Assembly: GCA_020536535.1 (NCBI GenBank)
Contig: JAHLWZ010000574.1
Location: 4,609-51,114, forward strand
Direction of reading: 5' to 3'
DNA from: Pelomyxa schiedti
Lineage: Eukaryota > Evosea > Pelobiontida > Pelomyxidae
DNA length: 46,506 nt
Shown here: positions 27,111-37,584 of the stretch, piece after piece
How positions within the stretch are numbered: the first letter of the stretch is position 1
How the letters are laid out: each line of letters starts with the position of its first letter
The notes under the pieces: generated by a model
Databases searched by the model: none
What the model was told of the DNA's origin: nothing
The model's input: the letters and a program-made list of their open reading frames with translations, nothing else
Made by a program: the position numbers and the translations under genes

Positions 27111-29158
27111 TCATGGCTGAATGGAGCCTGAGGTATTGGAGTCTGATTGCTTGAAGGTCAGTGAAAAAAGAATAACTGCCAGCATAGCTGCCGCAGTTAT
27201 TCCCATGAGTGTACTCATAACAGGGATGTAGGATTCAGCTTCCATCACAAGGGCATTCAGAACAAGAGCACAGAGAATAGTCACAACACCGCCAGCAAAC
27301 CCGGTTATTGTGAGTATCCTCCCTTTGCCATTGGTTAGTGTGTGGGTCTGCGGATATAATTACGCACCAAATAAATGTGCGGGGAAAAAATCCCTCAATG
27401 CCTGGTAATACAATGATGTTCCAAGCATCCGATAGATCAGAAAAGTGATGAAAGTGATGTACTGTAACCACTTCGGTCCTCCCCTGATCAAGCTGCAGGT
27501 GGTCCAGACAAATCCCAGTGCGATTGCAAAGGGAAGGACCTTGGCAATTCCACATCTGTTGAGGATGAGTCCCACATAGAAGATAAGAAGATAAAAAACC
27601 TCAAAAACCAACAAAAGATAATATTCGTAATGAAACTACATGGAAGCATTATCGAAAACACATGTAACAAGTCATCGGCCGTTGAAACATCTCCATAAAA
27701 CTCCCACTGGGAATTGTTGGTTGCGAAAGGAACACAAGTGACACAAACCTGCAACATTTCATACTGAATGGACATGTACATTGCGACCTGTGCCAAAAGT
27801 AAAACGAACATCGCTCCCCTGTGGAAGCCACTTAATCACAATAAGTTTGACAGAAAACCCACTCACAGAGATAATACTAGCATCCATTCAGATCGTGTGA
27901 AGATAGACTTCGGTTCCTTTGATTTAGGATTCTCCGTCACTGATTTGAGTTCTCAGTTCATCAACAAAGTATAGAAGATACTTACATTCGACAGCTGGAG
28001 TACTTCTGAGTGGAGTTGCGAAGATCGCAAAGAAAGCCGTCGGAACGAAGGAAATAAGGGCATATACGCTAAATATGCCAATCAAGCCAAGGGGAGTGTT
28101 AAAATACGCCCAGTTGATCACCCATCCAACACTGAGAAGAGTGAGAATGGTGAGTGTAAGTGTTATACTCACAGGGAACTTAGGTCCCAGCATGCAGTTG
28201 TAACTGAATTGATGAAGGTCGAGTGAAAAATAAGGTGGCCCTATCATTCAAATTCACTGTTAGTACCACATTTTAAACAAAGCATGGTATACTTGAGGGT
28301 AAGCTTGGGAGATGTCCCACATGAACGATAGAGTTATCAGTGCAAAGGCACACCCAAAGCAGCAAGTCTGAGAAAAAATATAAGGAGATAATTGTTTCCC
28401 TGGAGCGAAATACCAGTCCCTCGAGTAGAAGAATCATGGGAAGTTGAACCTGCCACGGAAATAAATTGGAATTACAGAACAGTCCAAGTCTGCAGAGAAT
28501 TAATAGACGTGTGGCCCTAAACTTTACGCACAACGCCCAAAAAGGCAAAAAGCCACAGGACAGAATAGCCGTGAAGCGTCGATTCATCTTATCAAAAATG
28601 ATCCCGATCGGAGGAGCAAGAATATCCAGCAGACCAGGAACACATGCAGAAATAAAATTGAGCCAGTACACTTGAGCCTCACAGAAAGTTGTCGAACTTG
28701 AACCTGAAGAACTTGTTGTTCCTGTCGAACTTGTTGACGTTGAATCATCAGTTTGATTTCTGCCCAGTGAGTTAAAGGAAGAAAGCACTTTCACTTCTTT
28801 TTCTATGTGTTGAGTTGTAAAGTCATACAGATTGCATGCGCCGATTAGTACACCGTAGTCCAAATACACAGGCTTCATTGCAGCGTAATTCACTAACGGC
28901 AACGCCGTCATTGCCATTATCAGTGCCGATAACAGCCATCTGTCAAGGACATTGTTAGGTATTGTGAAAGAAAGTGTTTTAGCGTTGAGTTTGCGTGTCG
29001 CCCAACAATGGGAAATATGGGCATACTCACAGGGATACTGTTTTTGCCTTGGATTTTCTCAGGACGGGTGGGGGTGTTTTGTGTTCCCTGGGTACTATGC
29101 TACTAAGAAGGTATTTTCCCTCTGGTTCCTGATACCCCCAGTTACTTTTCATTTCCAT
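27111..29158 (-). CDS. Major facilitator superfamily transporter (SLC43-like)
   Basis: Exon 1 (29158-29031) encodes MEMKSNWGYQEPEGK...KAKTVSL and joins in phase to an exon starting at 28939 (WLLSALIMAMTALPLVNYAA), the first helix. Later exons give an outer loop rich in Ser/Thr, then VYWLNFISACVPGLLDILAP and the MFS motif A-like loop GIIFDKMNRR. Further helices follow (ILTLLSVGWVINWAYF, FEVFYLLIFYVGLI, YRMLGTSLYYQALRDFFP) and the tail SNTSGSIQP ends at 27111. The split into two helix bundles with a central cytoplasmic loop (SKEPKSIFTRSE region near 27.9 kb) fits MFS. The closest look-alike I know is the SLC43 amino-acid transporter group, but the substrate is inference. Exon edges between 27.1 and 28.5 kb are approximate. 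Confidence 0.75.
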
Positions 29159-29330
29159 TTTATTACAAAATAATATTACTCGTGCGGGGAATAGGCGTTT
29201 TAAAACGAGCCCGGCCACTTGGTTCTGTATTTTGGAAAGTTGCTTCCAACTGAACTTCAGGGAAAAAGATGGCGGAAGGCCATGGTTTCGTCAACATGAG
29301 AGGCCTATTACTGAAGCCCGGGTTTACCTG

Positions 29331-29462
29331 CCTTCTTAATTTCTTCACTGCGATCTTCTGTGTGACATCATCAAACACATCAACACAACGGAATGGGGAG
29401 CCAAGTTGTTCTGTTACGGTGGAAACAAGCCAGGTGGTTCTCACTGTTTCTCTGATGGCCAT
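29331..29462 (-). pseudogene. Possible MAP-kinase N-lobe fragment
   Basis: An ATG-initiated frame encodes TVRTTWLVSTVTEQLGS and VFDDVTQKIAVKKLRR, which lines up with the start of p38/JNK-type MAP kinases (W-x-V, L-x-x-V-G-S-G, D-x-x-T-x-x-x-V-A-V-K-K-L-x-R). The glycine loop is destroyed (GSPFRC). After KKLRR there is a GT donor but only about 170 bases before the MFS gene begins, so no kinase body follows. I read it as a truncated relic. Chance similarity over about 44 residues is a real alternative. Confidence 0.3.
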
Positions 29463-29543
29463 AACAAGAAGGTGAACTAAGGTTGGTAACGTTCCAGAAT
29501 CAATCCATTCAAGTACCTACCATCTCAAGATCAAATAAACGGA

Positions 29544-31388
29544 ATGGGAGGCTATCTATGCTCGCCGCCGTCACCGCCCACCGGGACTGCGAGTCCTGTT
29601 GATCAAACGTGTCAAACCAACCGAATTGGGAGCCTCGTTGGTGGTGGTGACGATGAGTCCAGGCAACTACCATCAACCCAAGACCACAACAGTTTTCGCA
29701 GCACCACCTTTTCGCCTTCGAACACTGAGGGGAGCCAATCGGCCCAGGCAGCAGTCCCCATTTTTGTGGGGAGTGTGACGCACACACGAAACGAGATGAT
29801 GACGGAAGCGCTTGTGGAGTTGCAAGTGGGAAACATTGACTGTGCCATTGCTATTGTTGCCAACGCATTCTCCTTGTTTGAATCTGAGATGATAAGTCTC
29901 AATCGTGGTGTGTCTGTGCGAATGTTTCAGATTATAGTTTCCATCTAACCCAAGAATTCAGGTGATCGTCATGATCATCAGTGTGAATACCTGCCTGGTC
30001 TGTTGTTCTTTGTTTGTCTCCGTTGTGTCATCAGCGATCACGTGTCACTTCGTGAGCACATTCCAACATGCCTGTCTCCGGCATTCTCTCGTGCCATCTC
30101 AACTTCATTCGAACCCATGAGAGCACATTGCCTGCGTGTGTTGAATGGCACCAACCTGACATCAGACCTGCAAGAAGAGCATACTTGCCACAGGAATAAT
30201 AAAACGGAACTTGTTGCTGAATGGACTGACCTTGTGTCAACAGCATCATCAAGAGGTAGCATTTCTCAACAAGAATCAGAATCCACAACAAGTTCAGTAG
30301 ACCAGTCGTGGTCCCTCATGTTCTTTGTGGCACTGTGGAAGTTGTATTGCTGCCCTTCAAGTTCAGAACACCAAAGTTCATGTTCAGCAGCACACATTTT
30401 TGTTGAAATGAGCGGTGCAAAAAATATTCCACCAGCATGTTCCTTGAGGATAATTCCGTGGTATGTTGCCTCTGTCACGTTTCTGGGTGTCTGCTATGAG
30501 TTTGGTGTTGGTGGTGTTGACAAGGACATTCACAAGGCTGTGACATTGTACCAGACGGCTGTTGATGCGTCTCATGCACAGGCAATGTTCAACCTTGGTG
30601 TGTGTTATGAAAATGGCATTGGTGTTGACAAGAATATTCACAAGGCAGTGACACTGTACCAGAGGGCTGCAGATTCTGGCCTTGCCATTGCTATGTGCAA
30701 CCTTGGCGTGTGTTATAAAAAGGGCGTTGGTGTTGACAGGGATGTTCACAAGGCAGTGTTACTGTACCAGGTGGCGTCTGATGCTGGTGATGCCCAGGCA
30801 ATGTGCAACCTTGCTGTGTGTTATAAAAATGGCAGTGATGGTATTGATAAGGACATTCACAAGGCAGTGACACTGTGGCAGAGGGCTGCTGATGCTGGTC
30901 ATGTTATGGCGATCTACAACCTTGGTGTGAGTTATTACAATGGCGATGGTGTTGATACAGACCTTTGCAAGGCAGTGACACTGTACCAGAGGGCTGCTGA
31001 TTATGGTAATACCTGGGCAATGTTCAACCTTGGTGTGTGTTATTTCAATGGATCTGGTGTTTTCAAAGACATTAACAAGGCAGTGAAACTGTACCAGAGG
31101 GCTGCTGATGTTGGTCAATCCACGGCAATGTTCCACCTTGGTGTGTGTTATTACAATGGTGGTGGTGTTGAGAAGGACATCCACAAGGCACTGAGACTGT
31201 GGCAGAGGGCTGCTGATTCAGGCAGTTCCCAGGCAATGTACATGCTTGCATTACGTCACAAAAAAGGCAGTGATGGTTTTTCCAAGGACATACACGAGGC
31301 AATGAGACTGTGGCTGTGGGCTGCTGCCCTTGGTCACCCTGAAGCCGTTGTCCAACTCAGAATTCTTCAGGCGAAAAGCAACACTTGA
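29544..31388 (+). CDS. Sel1-repeat protein, copy 1 (subfamily A)
   Basis: Two exons (29544-29907, 29962-31388) close in phase to 596 codons. Exon 1 encodes a Ser/Gly-rich start and a conserved segment (TRNEMMTEALVELQVGNIDC). Exon 2 opens with a second conserved region (CEYLPGLLFFVCLRCVISDH) and then EWTDLVSTASSRG and FFVALWKLYCCPSSS. Eight Sel1 repeats of about 36 residues follow, with the consensus MFNLGVCYxNGxGVDKDIHK / AVTLYQRAADAG. Sel1 repeats form curved helical solenoids that bind partner proteins; no enzyme domain is visible. There is no clear signal peptide. The N-terminal region is shared by all Sel1 genes in this array and I do not recognise it. Confidence 0.88.
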
Positions 31389-31497
31389 AATTGACACCTT
31401 ATCTTTCATGAGCACACGTTCTCAGGCAAAAAACGGGAGATAATATTAATATTTAATAATAAAACCACAACAGCGGTTTTAACCAACAACGGTTGCG

Positions 31498-31823
31498 GTG
31501 TTTGACTTAATTTCAATAACATGCCAGCTTCCATCTTTACTGCAAATCGATCAGCAAACACAAACAGTGACAGCAGTTGCCACACAGGGCAGTGTGATTT
31601 ACCCACGAAACAAGATGACGACGGATGCACTTGTGGGGTTGCAACAACACAGCCAACGGCCAACAAACCACCACCCTGTGCTGAAAATAACACCCTATGC
31701 ATGACTCTGTTGTGTGCTGCCTCTATTACATTTCTGGGTCCCTGCTCTCATTTTGGTGTTGGTGGTGTTGAAAAGGACAATCACAAGGCAGCCACACTGT
31801 ATCAGAGGGCTGCTGATGAATGA
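31498..31823 (+). pseudogene. Truncated Sel1-repeat copy 2
   Basis: A remnant in which the exon-1 block (IYPRNKMTTDALVGLQ, in one frame) is followed within about 20 bases by the pre-repeat and first-repeat block (CAENNTLCMTLLCAASITFL, FGVGGVEKDNHKAATLYQRA, in another frame), ending AADE and TGA. The whole middle of exon 2 and all later repeats are missing. The internal deletion and frame mismatch make it non-functional as a Sel1 protein. The 303-base frame from 31521 could still give a 100-residue product. Confidence 0.75.
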
Positions 31824-32077
31824 GCACACTTGGTGTGGGTGCAATTGCCCTACTGAGAACCCTCCAACAAGTCCGTAAAATGTTAATCAATTCCTCAAAG
31901 ATCAGGTTTGTTAGTGTTTGCCAGTAGGAGAAGGTGGAGACTGACTCTGTTGTTGTCCCACTCGGTAGTCCTCCGGAAGATAAAATTGCCTGGAGGCTCC
32001 CAAACTTGGTCTCAAATGATGGCCAACTTGGAGAGTATTAGGCGAATTGGAAATTTTGCGTTGATCAACAACAAGAA

Positions 32078-33712
32078 ATGGCTTTCATACCGAGTGCCGG
32101 GAAAGCAACGACACCGTCGCCGCCCACGGGTGACGAGTCTCAAAAACCTCTCTCTGAGGTATCCTTGATGCATCATTCATCTTTTTGTGTTTTTTCCTCT
32201 TTCATCAAAGAGAGACCCTGACAACAACCAAATCAGCCAACACATGCAGTTACAGGAGTCTCCACTCCATTGACGAGTGCAACTCACACAAGAAACGAGA
32301 CAATGATGGAGGCACTTTTTGAGTTGCAAGTGGGAAACATCGACTCTGCCATTACTCTTGTGGCAAATGCATTCTCCCTCTTTGACTGCGACTTGAGCTG
32401 TTCCAATCATGGTGGTGGTGTGTAAATGTGGCTTTTCTTCAGTTCGTTTTCGTCCAACCAACCACGCATCAGGTGAACCATCACTACTGTCTCATGAAGG
32501 CATGTGTGAATACCTGCCTGGTCTGTTGTTCCTTGTTTGCCTCCGTTGTGTCATCAACGACCACTTCTCACTTCATCGGCGCATTCCGCCGTGCCTGTCT
32601 CTGGTTTTCTCTCGTGCCATCTCCTCCACACCAGAAGAAATGAGAGCACATTGCATGCGTGTGTTGAGTGACACCAGCCGAACCTCGGAACAAGAATGGA
32701 CTGACCTTGTGTCAACAGCATCATTGAGAGGAAACGTTGATCAGCATCACCAACAAGAATCGGCAGCAACATCAAGTTGGTCAGAAGAACAATCGTGGTC
32801 CTTCAAGTTCTTCGTGGCCCTGTGGAAGTTGTACTGCAGCCCATCAAGTTCTTACCACCACCAAATTTCATCAGCACAGATTTTTGAAATGAGTGGTGCA
32901 ACAAATCTTCCACCACCACCACAGGCATCACCACCATCATGCGCTGAAAATAACACCCTGAGGATGATCCCGTGGCGCGCTGCCTCTGTCACATTTCTGG
33001 GTTTCTGCTATTTCTTTGGCGTTGGTGGGGCTGACAAGGACATTCACAAGGCAGTGACACTGTACCAGCTGGCTGCCGATGCTGGTCATGCCGACGCAAT
33101 GTGCAAGCTTGGCGCGCGGTATGCAAGCGGGACTGGCGTTGACAAGGACGTTCACAAAGCAGTGTCACTGCACCAGAGGGCCGCTGATGCTGGTGATACT
33201 ATGGCGACCTTCTTCCTTGGTGTGTGCTACATAAATGGTGAGGGTGTAACCAAGGACGCTGGGAAGGCAGTGCTACTGTGGCTGAGGGCTTCTGTTGCCG
33301 GTAACGTCAAAGCAATGCAATACCTTGGTGTGTGTTATGCAAATGGTGATGGCTTTGACAAGGATATTCACAAGGCAGTGTCACTGTGGAATAGGGCTGC
33401 TGATGCTGGTGATGCCAACGCAATGCTAAACCTGGGCACGTGCTATTGCCATGGCGATGGTGTTGAAAAGGACAGNNNNNNNNNNNNNNNNNNNNNNNNN
33501 NNNNNNNNNNNNNNNNNNNNNNNNNNNNNNNNNNNNNNNNNNNNNNNNNNNNNNNNNNNNNNNNNNNNNNNNNNNTGCGCCACAAAAAAGGCAGTGATGG
33601 TTTTTCCAAGGACATACACGAGGCAATGAGACTGTGGCTGTGGGCTGCTGCCCTTGGTCACCCTGAAGCCGTTGTCCAACTCAGAATTCTTCAAGCGAAA
33701 AGCAACACATGA
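32078..33712 (+). CDS. Sel1-repeat protein, copy 3 (subfamily B), interrupted by gap
   Basis: Exons 32078-32158, 32237-32411 and 32473 onward join in phase: MAFIPSAGKATT..., then THTRNETMMEALFELQVGNI, then CEYLPGLLFLVCLRCVINDH and Sel1 repeats. I chose the ATG at 32078 because the place where the sister copy 5 has ATG-AGT reads ACG-GGT here. At least four repeats precede the gap at 33476-33575. After it the last repeat (SDGFSKDIHEAMRLWLWAAA) runs to TGA at 33710-33712 in a frame unrelated to the 100-N spacing. The sequence before the gap nearly matches copy 5, the sequence after it copy 1. True length is unknown; the gene may be intact or a mosaic. Confidence 0.75.
33476..33575. other. Assembly gap (100 N)
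   Basis: Exactly 100 N, the conventional placeholder for a gap of unknown size. It lies inside the Sel1 repeats of copy 3, where near-identical repeats and paralogues would break an assembly. Confidence 0.98.
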
Positions 33713-34044
33713 AAGAGACTAGTTTTTGTTTTCGGTTGCGATGTTGCGGTTCTGTACACCTGACACTCACTGCAGTGCTGTAGACTCCCTTTGGGGAAAG
33801 TCTCCCCGAAGGGAGGGGAGGGGAGAATTTGGGGAGATCTACAACCAATCTCAGGCTGCAGTCAGACAATTGATCGAGCTGGAGTCATTTTCCATCAAGA
33901 TCAAATAGACGGAATGGGAGGCTCTCTGACGGAATAAAAAAAACACCGAGACTGGGCGATGCCAACGAAAATGACAGCGTTCCGGTCTGTTGATTATTTT
34001 ATTCAGCCAGATAGCCTGTTGATCAAACGTGTCAAACCAACCGA

Positions 34045-35369
34045 ATGGGGAGCCTCGTTGTTGGTGGTGGTGACGATGAGTCCAGGCAGCAACGACCACC
34101 AACCCGAGACCACCACAGTTTTCGCAGCACCACCTTGTCGCTTTCGAACAATGAGGGTCAATCGGCCCGGGCACCAGTCCCCATTTTTGTGGGGAGTGTG
34201 ACGCACACACGAAACGAGATGATGATGGACGCGCTTTTTGAGTTGCAAGTGGGAAACATTGACTGTGCCATTGCTATTGTTGCCAACGCATTCTCCTTGT
34301 TTGAATCTGAGATGATAAGTCTCAATCGTGGTGTGTGTGTGTGAATGTTTCAGCATTTAGTTTTGTGCAACCCAACACAAATCAGATGGTCAGTGTGAAT
34401 ACCTGCCTGGTCTGTTGTTCCTTGTTGGTCTCTGTTGTGTCATCAATGACCATGTTGCACTTCATGAGCACATTCCCACATTACTGTCTCCGGCATTCTC
34501 TCGTGTCATCTCCACTTCATTCGAACCCATGAGAGCACATTGCCTGCGTGTGTTGAATGAAACCAACAACGCAACATCAGACCTGCAAGAAGAGCAGACT
34601 TGCCACAACAACAATAAAACCGAAATTATTGCTGAATGGGCAGACCTTGTGTCAACAGCATCATTGAGAGGTAGAGTTGCTCAAGAACAACCACAACGAG
34701 AATCTTCAGTAGAACAGTCGTGGTCCTTCATGTTCTTTGTGGCGCTGTGGAAGCTGTATTGCTGCCCTTCAAGTTCAGAACACCAAAGTTCATGTTCAGC
34801 AGCACACATTCTTGTTGAAATGAGTTGGTGCAACAAATATTCCTGTCATCACTCGTTCCCTGCAGATTGTTCCGTGGTGTGCTTCCTCTGTCACATTACT
34901 GGGTGTCGGCTATCATTTTGGCCTTGGTGGTGTTGACAAGGACATCAACAAGGCAGTAACACTGTACCAGAGGGCTGCTGATGCTGGTGACGCCACTGCA
35001 ACGTGGCGCCTTGGTTGGTGTTTTTATTGCGGCCTTGGTGTTGACAAGGACATTCACAAGGCAGCTACACTGTGGCAGAGGGCTGCTGATGCTGGTGATG
35101 TGAAGGGAATGTCCAACCTCGCTGTGTGTTATTACTATGGCTATGGTGTTGAGAAGTACATTCACGAGGCCCTGAGGCTGTGGCAGAGGGCTGCTGATTC
35201 TGGCAGTACCCAGGCAATGTTCAACCTCGCATTGTATTACCAAAAAGGCGGTGATGGTCCTGCCAAGGACATCCGCGAGGCAATGAGAATGTGGCTGAGG
35301 GCTGCCAACCTCGGTCACACCGATGCCGGTGCCAAACTCAAAATTCTTCATTCAAAATGTGGTGAATAA
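34045..35369 (+). pseudogene. Sel1-repeat copy 4 (subfamily A), frameshifted
   Basis: Exon 1 (34045-34330) and exon 2 (from 34386) join in phase and give the full conserved N-terminal region (VPIFVGSVTHTRNEMMMDAL, CEYLPGLLFLVGLCCVINDH, FFVALWKLYCCPSSSEH). At about 34825 the sequence reads GAAATGAGTTGGTGC where copies 1, 3 and 5 read GAAATGAGCGGTGC or GAAATGAGTGGTGC. This one-base insertion shifts the frame, which then stops at 34936. The shifted-back frame holds four Sel1 repeats (LGWCFYCGLGVDKDIHKAAT, LRLWQRAADSGSTQAM) to a stop at 35369. The translated product would keep only the N-terminal region. A sequencing error is the main alternative. Confidence 0.75.
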
Positions 35370-35724
35370 AGTAATCAGAGGACTGTAGAACTGACTGTAT
35401 TTTTCGTTCTCTCACTTCCACATTTCCAGATAGGCGGACTCTCTCCATAGGTCAATTGCCCTATAATAAAACCAAAACAGCGGTTTACAACGGTTGTTTG
35501 TTAAATTGCCGAACTGACTGCTGGTTCTCAGAAATGAAACAAGGGAGATTCGTTGGAGTGTTTCCCAGGCGAAGGTGGGGACTCTGTTGTTGCCGTCTTC
35601 GAGTTTGGAGGCTCCCAAACTTGGTTCCAATTGGTGGCCAACTTGGAGACTATTAGGCGAATTTGAGTTTTTCAAAAGATCAACGGCCTTCATACCAAGT
35701 ACCGGGAAAGCAACGACACCGCCC

Positions 35725-37491
35725 ATGAGTGACGAGTCTCAAAAACCTCTCTCTGAGGTATAGATCTCCTGACCTTCGCATCATTCATCTTTTTGTGTTT
35801 GTGTTTTTTCCTCTTTCATCAAAGAGCCTGACAACCAAATCAGCCAACACATGCAGTGACAGGAGTCTCCACTCCATTGACGAGTGCAACTCGCACAAGA
35901 AACGAGACAATGATGGAGGCACTTTTTGAGTTGCAAGTGGGAAACATCGACTCTGCCATTGCTCTCGTTGCAAATGCATTCTCCCTCTTTGACTGCGACT
36001 TGAGCTGTTCCAATCATGGTGGTGGTGTGTAAATGTGGCTTTTCTTCAGTTCGTTTTCTTCCAACCAACCACAAATCAGAAGGCCACTGTGAATACCTGC
36101 CTGGTCTGTTGTTCCTTGTTTGCCTCCGTTGTGTCATCAACGACCACTTCTCGCTTCATCGGCACATTCCATCCTGTCTCTCACTGGCATTCTCTCGTGC
36201 CATCTCCTCCACATCAGAGGAAATGAGAGCACATTGCATGCGTGTGTTGAGTGACACCAGCCGAACCTCGGAACAAGAATGGATTGACCTTGTGTCAACA
36301 GCATCATTGAGAGGACACGTTGATCAGCATCACCAACAACAAGAATCGGCAGATACATCAAGTTGGTCAGAAGAACAATCGTGGTGCTTCAAGTTCTTCG
36401 TTGCCCTGTGGAAGTTGTACTGCAGCCCATCAAGTTCCGACCACCACCAAATTTCATCAGCACAGATTTTTGAAATGAGTGGTGCAACAAATCTTCCACC
36501 ACCACCAGCACCACCATCATGCGCTGAAAATAACACCCTGAGGATGATCCCGTGGCGTGCTGCCTCTGTCACATTTCTGGGTTTCTGCTATTTCTTTGGT
36601 GTTGGTGGTGTTGAGCAGGATATTCACAAGGCAGTGACATTGTACCAGCTGGCTGCCGATGCTGGTCATGCCGACGCAATGTGTAAGCTTGGCGCGCGGT
36701 ATTCAAGCGGAACTGGTGTTGACAAGGACGTTCACAAAGCAGTGTCACTGCACCAGAGGGCCGCTGATGCTGGTGATACTATGGCGACCTTCTTCCTTGG
36801 TGTGTGCTACATAAATGGTGACGGTGTAACCAAGGACGCTGGCAAGGCAGTGTCACTGTGGTTAAGGGCTTCTGTTGCCGGTAACGTCAAAGCAATGCAA
36901 TACCTTGGTGTGTGTTATGCAAATGGTGATGGCGTTGACAAGGATATTCACAAGGCAGTGTCACTGTGGAATAGGGCTGCTGATGCTGGTGATGCCAACG
37001 CAATGCTAAACCTGGGCACGTGCTATTGCCATGGCGATGGTGTTGAAAAGGACAGTAACATGAAAGCGGAACTGTGGAAGAGAGCTGCCGATGCTGGTAA
37101 TGTAGGCGCAATGTCCAACCTTGGTTGGTGCTACTTCACTGGCGACGGCGTTGACAAGGACATCCCCAAGGCATATACACTGTTCCAGAGGGCCGCTGAT
37201 GCTGGCGATGCCGAGGCAATATTAGGCCTGGGTGCATGTTATTACAATGGAGATTGCGTGCAGAAGGACCGCCACAAGGCACTGAGGCTGTGGCAGAGGG
37301 CTGCTTATGACGGAAGCGCCGAGGCAATGTGCAACATTGCGCACTGTTACCAACGAGGCAAGGAGGGTTTTCCCAAGGACATACACGAGGCAATGAGATT
37401 GTGGCTGTGGGCTGCTGACCTCGGCCACCCTACTGCCATTTCCCAACTCAGAATTCTCCAGCTGAGAAGCAAGAGGGGTAACCACTACTAG
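35725..37491 (+). CDS. Sel1-repeat protein, copy 5 (subfamily B)
   Basis: Three exons (35725-35757, 35844-36018, 36080-37491) close in phase to 539 codons. The product starts MSDESQKPLSE and joins PTHAVTGVSTPLTSAT. It carries the shared N-terminal region (TRNETMMEALFELQVGNIDS, CEYLPGLLFLVCLRCVINDH, EWIDLVSTASLRG, FFVALWKLYCSPSSS) and eight Sel1 repeats, the last GFPKDIHEAMRLWLWAADLG. The 5' flank resembles that of copy 3 (a shared AACTTGGAGA.TATTAGGCGA block), marking subfamily B. This is the most complete B copy and the best reference for the family. Confidence 0.88.
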
Positions 37492-37584
37492 GCCAATCAC
37501 ACAAACCAAAGATAGAAAAAGGGCTGTCATCACAAAAGGCTTTTTTTGTGTTTTTTTTTTAGAGGTTTTGTTGGGTGTGCTGTG

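Noticed and set aside
30384-31302. Minus-strand open frames through the Sel1 repeats, such as 30759-31184, with their own apparent periodicity.
   Set aside because: They are antisense echoes of the 36-codon repeats on the plus strand; the plus frame has the conserved domains and intron positions.
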